Made by a program: the position numbers and the translations under genes. A stretch of 64,000 nt of DNA from Myxocyprinus asiaticus (Eukaryota; Chordata; Actinopteri; Cypriniformes; Catostomidae): positions 12,125,281 through 12,189,280 of the forward strand of contig NC_059373.1 of NCBI RefSeq assembly GCF_019703515.2, in the 5' to 3' direction. The notes beneath the pieces were generated by a model, which worked only from the letters and a program-made list of their open reading frames with translations, did no database searches and had not been told where the DNA came from. Shown in pieces: positions 60,600-64,000 of this stretch. Numbering within the stretch: the stretch's first letter is position 1; each line of letters starts with the position of its first letter.

Positions 60600-60990
60600 T
60601 ATGATGGTGTGTTTGCCGCACGCCAGGCCTGATTGGCTAATGCAGGGGCATTCTGATTGGCTGCCTCAAATGCTTTCTAGGCCCAGCGGTGCGGTTAAGA
60701 GCCTGGATTACTGAGGTCATTAGGCAGCATTGCCACGGTGACGTGATTAGTCAGGTAGCAAAGTCCATTTGTCACCTGCACCAGAAAATTGAGTTAATTC
60801 AGCACTACAGGCTAAAGGGACTGTATAATATCAACTTGATTACATCAAGGCAGCTGCAGACCTGACACTTCGCTGAATTTGTCAGCTTTAATCGTTAGAG
60901 CCTGTCACAAATCCATCAGGAGCTCAGATAATTAGGGTTCCTCCCTAATGAAGCCAGCAAAGGAACCTTTACCTTTATGTCTGATAATTA
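60600..60990. promoter_or_regulatory. Candidate conserved non-coding / enhancer block near exon 1
   Basis: Non-repetitive block about 2.5-3 kb inside the intron from exon 1. It has inverted CCAAT boxes (TGATTGGCT twice, 60630-60662) and repeated TAAT-type cores (GTGATTAGTCAGG, AGATAATTAGGG, CCCTAATGAAGCC, CTGATAATTAAG). Function is inference. Confidence 0.3.
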
Positions 60991-63308
60991 AGAAGCCTCT
61001 GGTGCTGAAGACAGAGCGTGTTTTAATGACTCCCCGTGCTGGTTCGTCCCTTTACACGTTTTATTTTTCTTCTTTCTAATGTGACTGTCTGTGTTTGTGT
61101 TTTTTTCAAAACTGAAACTATTCTCAAATGTGAACTTAAAATATTTTTTAATTGCCATCCTTAAATTTAGCAACAAAAAAAAAAAAAAAAAAAAGAAAAA
61201 AAAAGAGCTAATATTTCAAATAAAACAGCAATAATATCGTTACCCCCTTTACGGCTGCTTGCTCATTTATGCCTCAGCTATCCGGAGGACAGAGGTGCGT
61301 GGAATGGACTGAGCATGACTCTATCTGTGAGGGAGGTTGTGAAAACACAAAACCAAATGAAACCTGAAGCAGCAGGGAGATACCACATTCATCGCTTGAG
61401 TCCTCCCCTGGCTCTTCTCTCCTAGAGCTCAAACTCACAGCCACAGTTTGTGCTCTACATGGGAGGCCCATGTCAGTTTCAGAGAAAAGCCAACAAATAA
61501 ATACAAATGACTGCAGCAGCCCAACACAGAGATGGACACTCTGATCCCACTGCACCAAAACGACCTGAACCGAGGAGCCAAGCTCACAGCCGATGCACGT
61601 AAATCACCCAAGAGCAAACAATGGCAATGATAGCAACTGAATCGAGGCAAAGTCATCCGTTAAAAGAGGTGGAGCATAACGGAAGGTAGAATGCGTGTTT
61701 AGCCTTCACGCTCTAACACATTTTTTTTTTTTATTGTAAAATGTTTGGTTTTTTTTGTCAATTTTTAAAATCTTCTTAAAAACAAGTCACCTTGGAGCAA
61801 TGACCAGACCTTGTCAGAAGTAGCATGTTTTTTTGTTTTGTTTTTTCTCAATCAATAATTGGTATGTGTATGAAGCACTCCGTTCCTAACATTTTTGTTT
61901 TGATGGAGATGGGAAAGTGTTAGCGCTGGGAATTATGGAAACAACGTGCCTGCCAACTTTGGAATGACCATTAAAGCAAATGATGAACATGCCTGTCAGA
62001 ATAGAGAAAATTAAATCAATATTCAGCCGAGGTGGAGGGAGCTGATGGCTTGTTTTTGTGGAGGAGCTGCCAGGTCAGATTACCAGGCGCCATCTCACCT
62101 CTGTGAGCTTTCGAACTCCCCATGTCTGTCTCTCTATGGCAGCCCAAACAGCCAGGAAGTTTTAAAGAAAGACAAAGACAAAATAATTCCTCAAAGACAC
62201 AATTTCCCTTCATTTAGCAGAGAAGTTATTGTGAATCTGAATTAATAACAAGTTTTGGAAAACAGAGATGGAACATTAAGTATGGATTGCACTTGTTAGG
62301 TGTGAAAATTAAATAAAAAATAAAAAAATAAAATAAAATAAAAAAAATCAGCCTTGTGTTTGGCATTACTGTTTTTCCCTCATGTTTCAAATATCTGGAC
62401 CTAATTCTGAAGATCGGTATTTCGTCAAACTCTGCTGATGCTTGAACTTGAAAGAGAGCCTTCATTTGGGAGAGAATGGACCTGTTAGTCACAGAGATTA
62501 AAAAAAAAAAGGAACAAAAGAAAAAAAAAAAAGAAACTCAAAAGGAAAAAGTGGAACTCCCTTAGTACAATGTACCACAACACAATGGTTAAATATATTA
62601 TGGCTGTTTTTTGTTTAACCAATCCATGAGAAACCCAATCAGTGTTCATCACAAATCAGAGGTTAAGTCTTTTCATCTAGATAGTAGATTTAAAAATAAA
62701 ATAATTTAAATATCAGCCCTCTTTTGAACATCAAAGAGCACAGGTACATTTCACATTAATAAACTGAGCAGAGAGGGAAAACAGATCTTAGTACAGAGGC
62801 CTTGCTCAACGACATCTACCAGGGAAGAGATGTTCTTTCCAATACATTTTGTGCTCTCGACACGCCCCAGCAATCCCTTATCCCCCTTTCCCTGTTTCTC
62901 TCCCTCTCTCTCTTTGAATGACGAAAAAGGTACTGTATAACCCCGCCGAAAAGTTTCCTCTTCCTTTCTCTATTTTCCAGCACGACGGGGGCAAAAGTTG
63001 TCCTTTGAGTGGCTGTGGCCGCACGGCGCATGCGTGTTTCCATGGTGAATGATTTACTGATGTTTATCAGGAATGAATAGATCAAAGGCGCCCAAATGAC
63101 AGGCGATCAATCAAGCATCAAATCAAGGATGGCAATCCGCATCTAAATAGAAGAACTGGAGCACTTTGAAACTCAAATTTCACTCGAATATATAGGCCAC
63201 GGTGGAATGCGAAGTTTTAATTTGGCACAACTTCAAAAAAAAGTTATTCCAGCATTCTTTGGAAAACTAAATTGGCTGCATTTTAAGAAAACTTTGATCC
63301 TCTTTATG

Positions 63309-63358
<50 letters not shown>

Positions 63359-63515
63359 ATAATAATAAAGTTAAAAAAAATACTGCATACAATTTCCTAA
63401 TTTGGTATATTTAAAGCATATAACGAAGTGTAAGATGTATTTTGCGTATTCAAAATGCATGTTCTATATTAACAATTATTCATACACTAGAAAGATCCAT
63501 GCATGCACCGCTTAC
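60991..63515. other. Intron stretch adjoining exon 1; (AT)n at 63310-63353
   Basis: A-runs (61173-61203, 62500-62531), a TAAAATAAAA tract (62310-62346) and a (AT)n microsatellite of about 22 units (63310-63353). No gene is seen; the donor of exon 1 ends this stretch. Confidence 0.55.
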
Positions 63516-63555
63516 CTGAAGATCGCCTCGGCGCTTGCTGCTTTCTCCGCGGCAT
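63516..63555 (-). CDS. tshz1: tshz1, coding exon 1 (start codon and first 13 residues)
   Basis: The minus strand carries an ATG at 63555-63553 that opens MPRRKQQAPRRSS plus one base, then a TTCAG|GTAAG donor (intron starts at 63515). This peptide is the conserved N-terminal signature of vertebrate teashirt proteins. The leftover G joins CC of exon 2 (22810-22809) to make Ala, followed by Tyr-Met-Pro-Glu-Asp, matching the expected A-Y-V/M-P-E junction. The exon has 40 coding bases, too short for ordinary ORF calling, and is rich in Arg/Lys. It fixes the start of the protein and shows a 40705-bp intron. The 5' UTR should continue above 63555; its limit cannot be seen. Confidence 0.93.
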
Positions 63556-64000
63556 GCTGTCGTCCCACTCCCTCCACTTGACTTCTCATACAGAACCAAA
63601 ATGCCAGTGATGGAGGGAAAGAATCAATTTAAAAACTGTATTACAAAGCATGTAATACTGCGTTCCTCTTTTCTTCAAAAGCAACCAGAGTCTGATTTTT
63701 ATTTTATTTATTCCACCTCTTTAAAAAGTCACGATGCAAAGTCTAAGAGGGGTCAATAGGTCTTGAGATGATGTTGCTTTTTCCAGACCACAAATGTCTG
63801 CAAAATAAAAATGTCACGTGAAGGTGTATCTGGCCGACAAGTCTAAGAAGTCATAACATGATTGCCAAGAGCTAAGATGTATCTCCCCGTCCAGTCTAAT
63901 TGCGCAGAAACACAGAGACAGAGAGAGAAAAAACGCTTCCTTTGGTTGTCCTTACTGCCATCCGGATTATGGCAACACTTTGTAGCAGATGCTCATCAAC
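63556..64000 (-). promoter_or_regulatory. tshz1: 5' UTR / upstream region of tshz1
   Basis: Sequence upstream of the start codon on the minus strand. It probably holds 5' UTR and perhaps part of the promoter, but I see no convincing TATA box, initiator or CpG-dense stretch. The transcription start may lie beyond the window. Confidence 0.4.

Larger units (their letters stand above)
22811..63515 (-). other. tshz1: tshz1 intron 1 (40.7 kb)
   Basis: The intron is bounded by a GTAAG donor at 63515-63511 and a CAG acceptor at 22813-22811 on the minus strand, phase 1. It contains no other recognisable host gene. Its contents, listed separately, are transposon copies, microsatellites and several non-repetitive blocks with clustered TAAT cores. 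A two-coding-exon structure with a very short first coding exon and a long intron is usual for vertebrate teashirt genes. Confidence 0.88.

Overview
The window is vertebrate, and almost certainly teleost, genomic DNA. It holds one recognisable protein-coding gene, the teashirt-family transcription factor tshz1. The rest is long AT-rich non-coding sequence with many transposon remnants and microsatellites. The repeat content (AGGGATAGTTCACCC-ended DNA elements, Tc1-like, hAT-like and L2/L1-like elements, and tRNA-derived SINEs with a conserved TAGCTCAACTGGTAGAGC head) resembles cyprinid fish. That placement is an inference from remembered repeat families, not a computed result.

Layout. Positions 1-18.1 kb lie downstream of tshz1 and hold no gene I can support. 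They contain part of a DNA element (1-412), a nearly complete but broken L1-type LINE on the minus strand (1994-6625) sitting inside another copy of that DNA element, a Tc1 fragment, a split SINE and a palindromic element. About 18.1-19.4 kb is the probable tshz1 3' UTR. Positions 19425-22810 are the large second coding exon of tshz1 on the minus strand. The first coding exon is only 40 coding bases, at 63516-63555 on the minus strand. It was found by matching the conserved teashirt N-terminus and a GT donor/AG acceptor pair with compatible phase. The intron between them is 40705 bp and fills most of the window.

The intron is a layered transposon graveyard. A Tc1-like element (24031-28811) is split by an hAT-like element and an internally deleted L2-type LINE. 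A palindromic element at 34.9-36.3 kb carries a 925-bp hAT-like insertion with a perfect 8-bp target duplication. A SINE at 47.8-50.2 kb is split by a 2245-bp hAT-like element. A complete SINE at 32265-32641 has perfect 17-bp target duplications. Between these lie non-repetitive blocks rich in TAAT cores that look like candidate enhancers, which would fit a developmental transcription factor with a large intron; this is inference.

The predicted tshz1 product is 1141 residues with five C2H2-type zinc fingers, a homeobox-like region and a CtBP-binding-type PMDLT motif. I found no sign of an undescribed multi-gene system. The items most worth a second look are the micro-exon start of tshz1, the nested insertions with datable target duplications, the duplicated ORF1 tail in the L1 element, and the candidate regulatory blocks.
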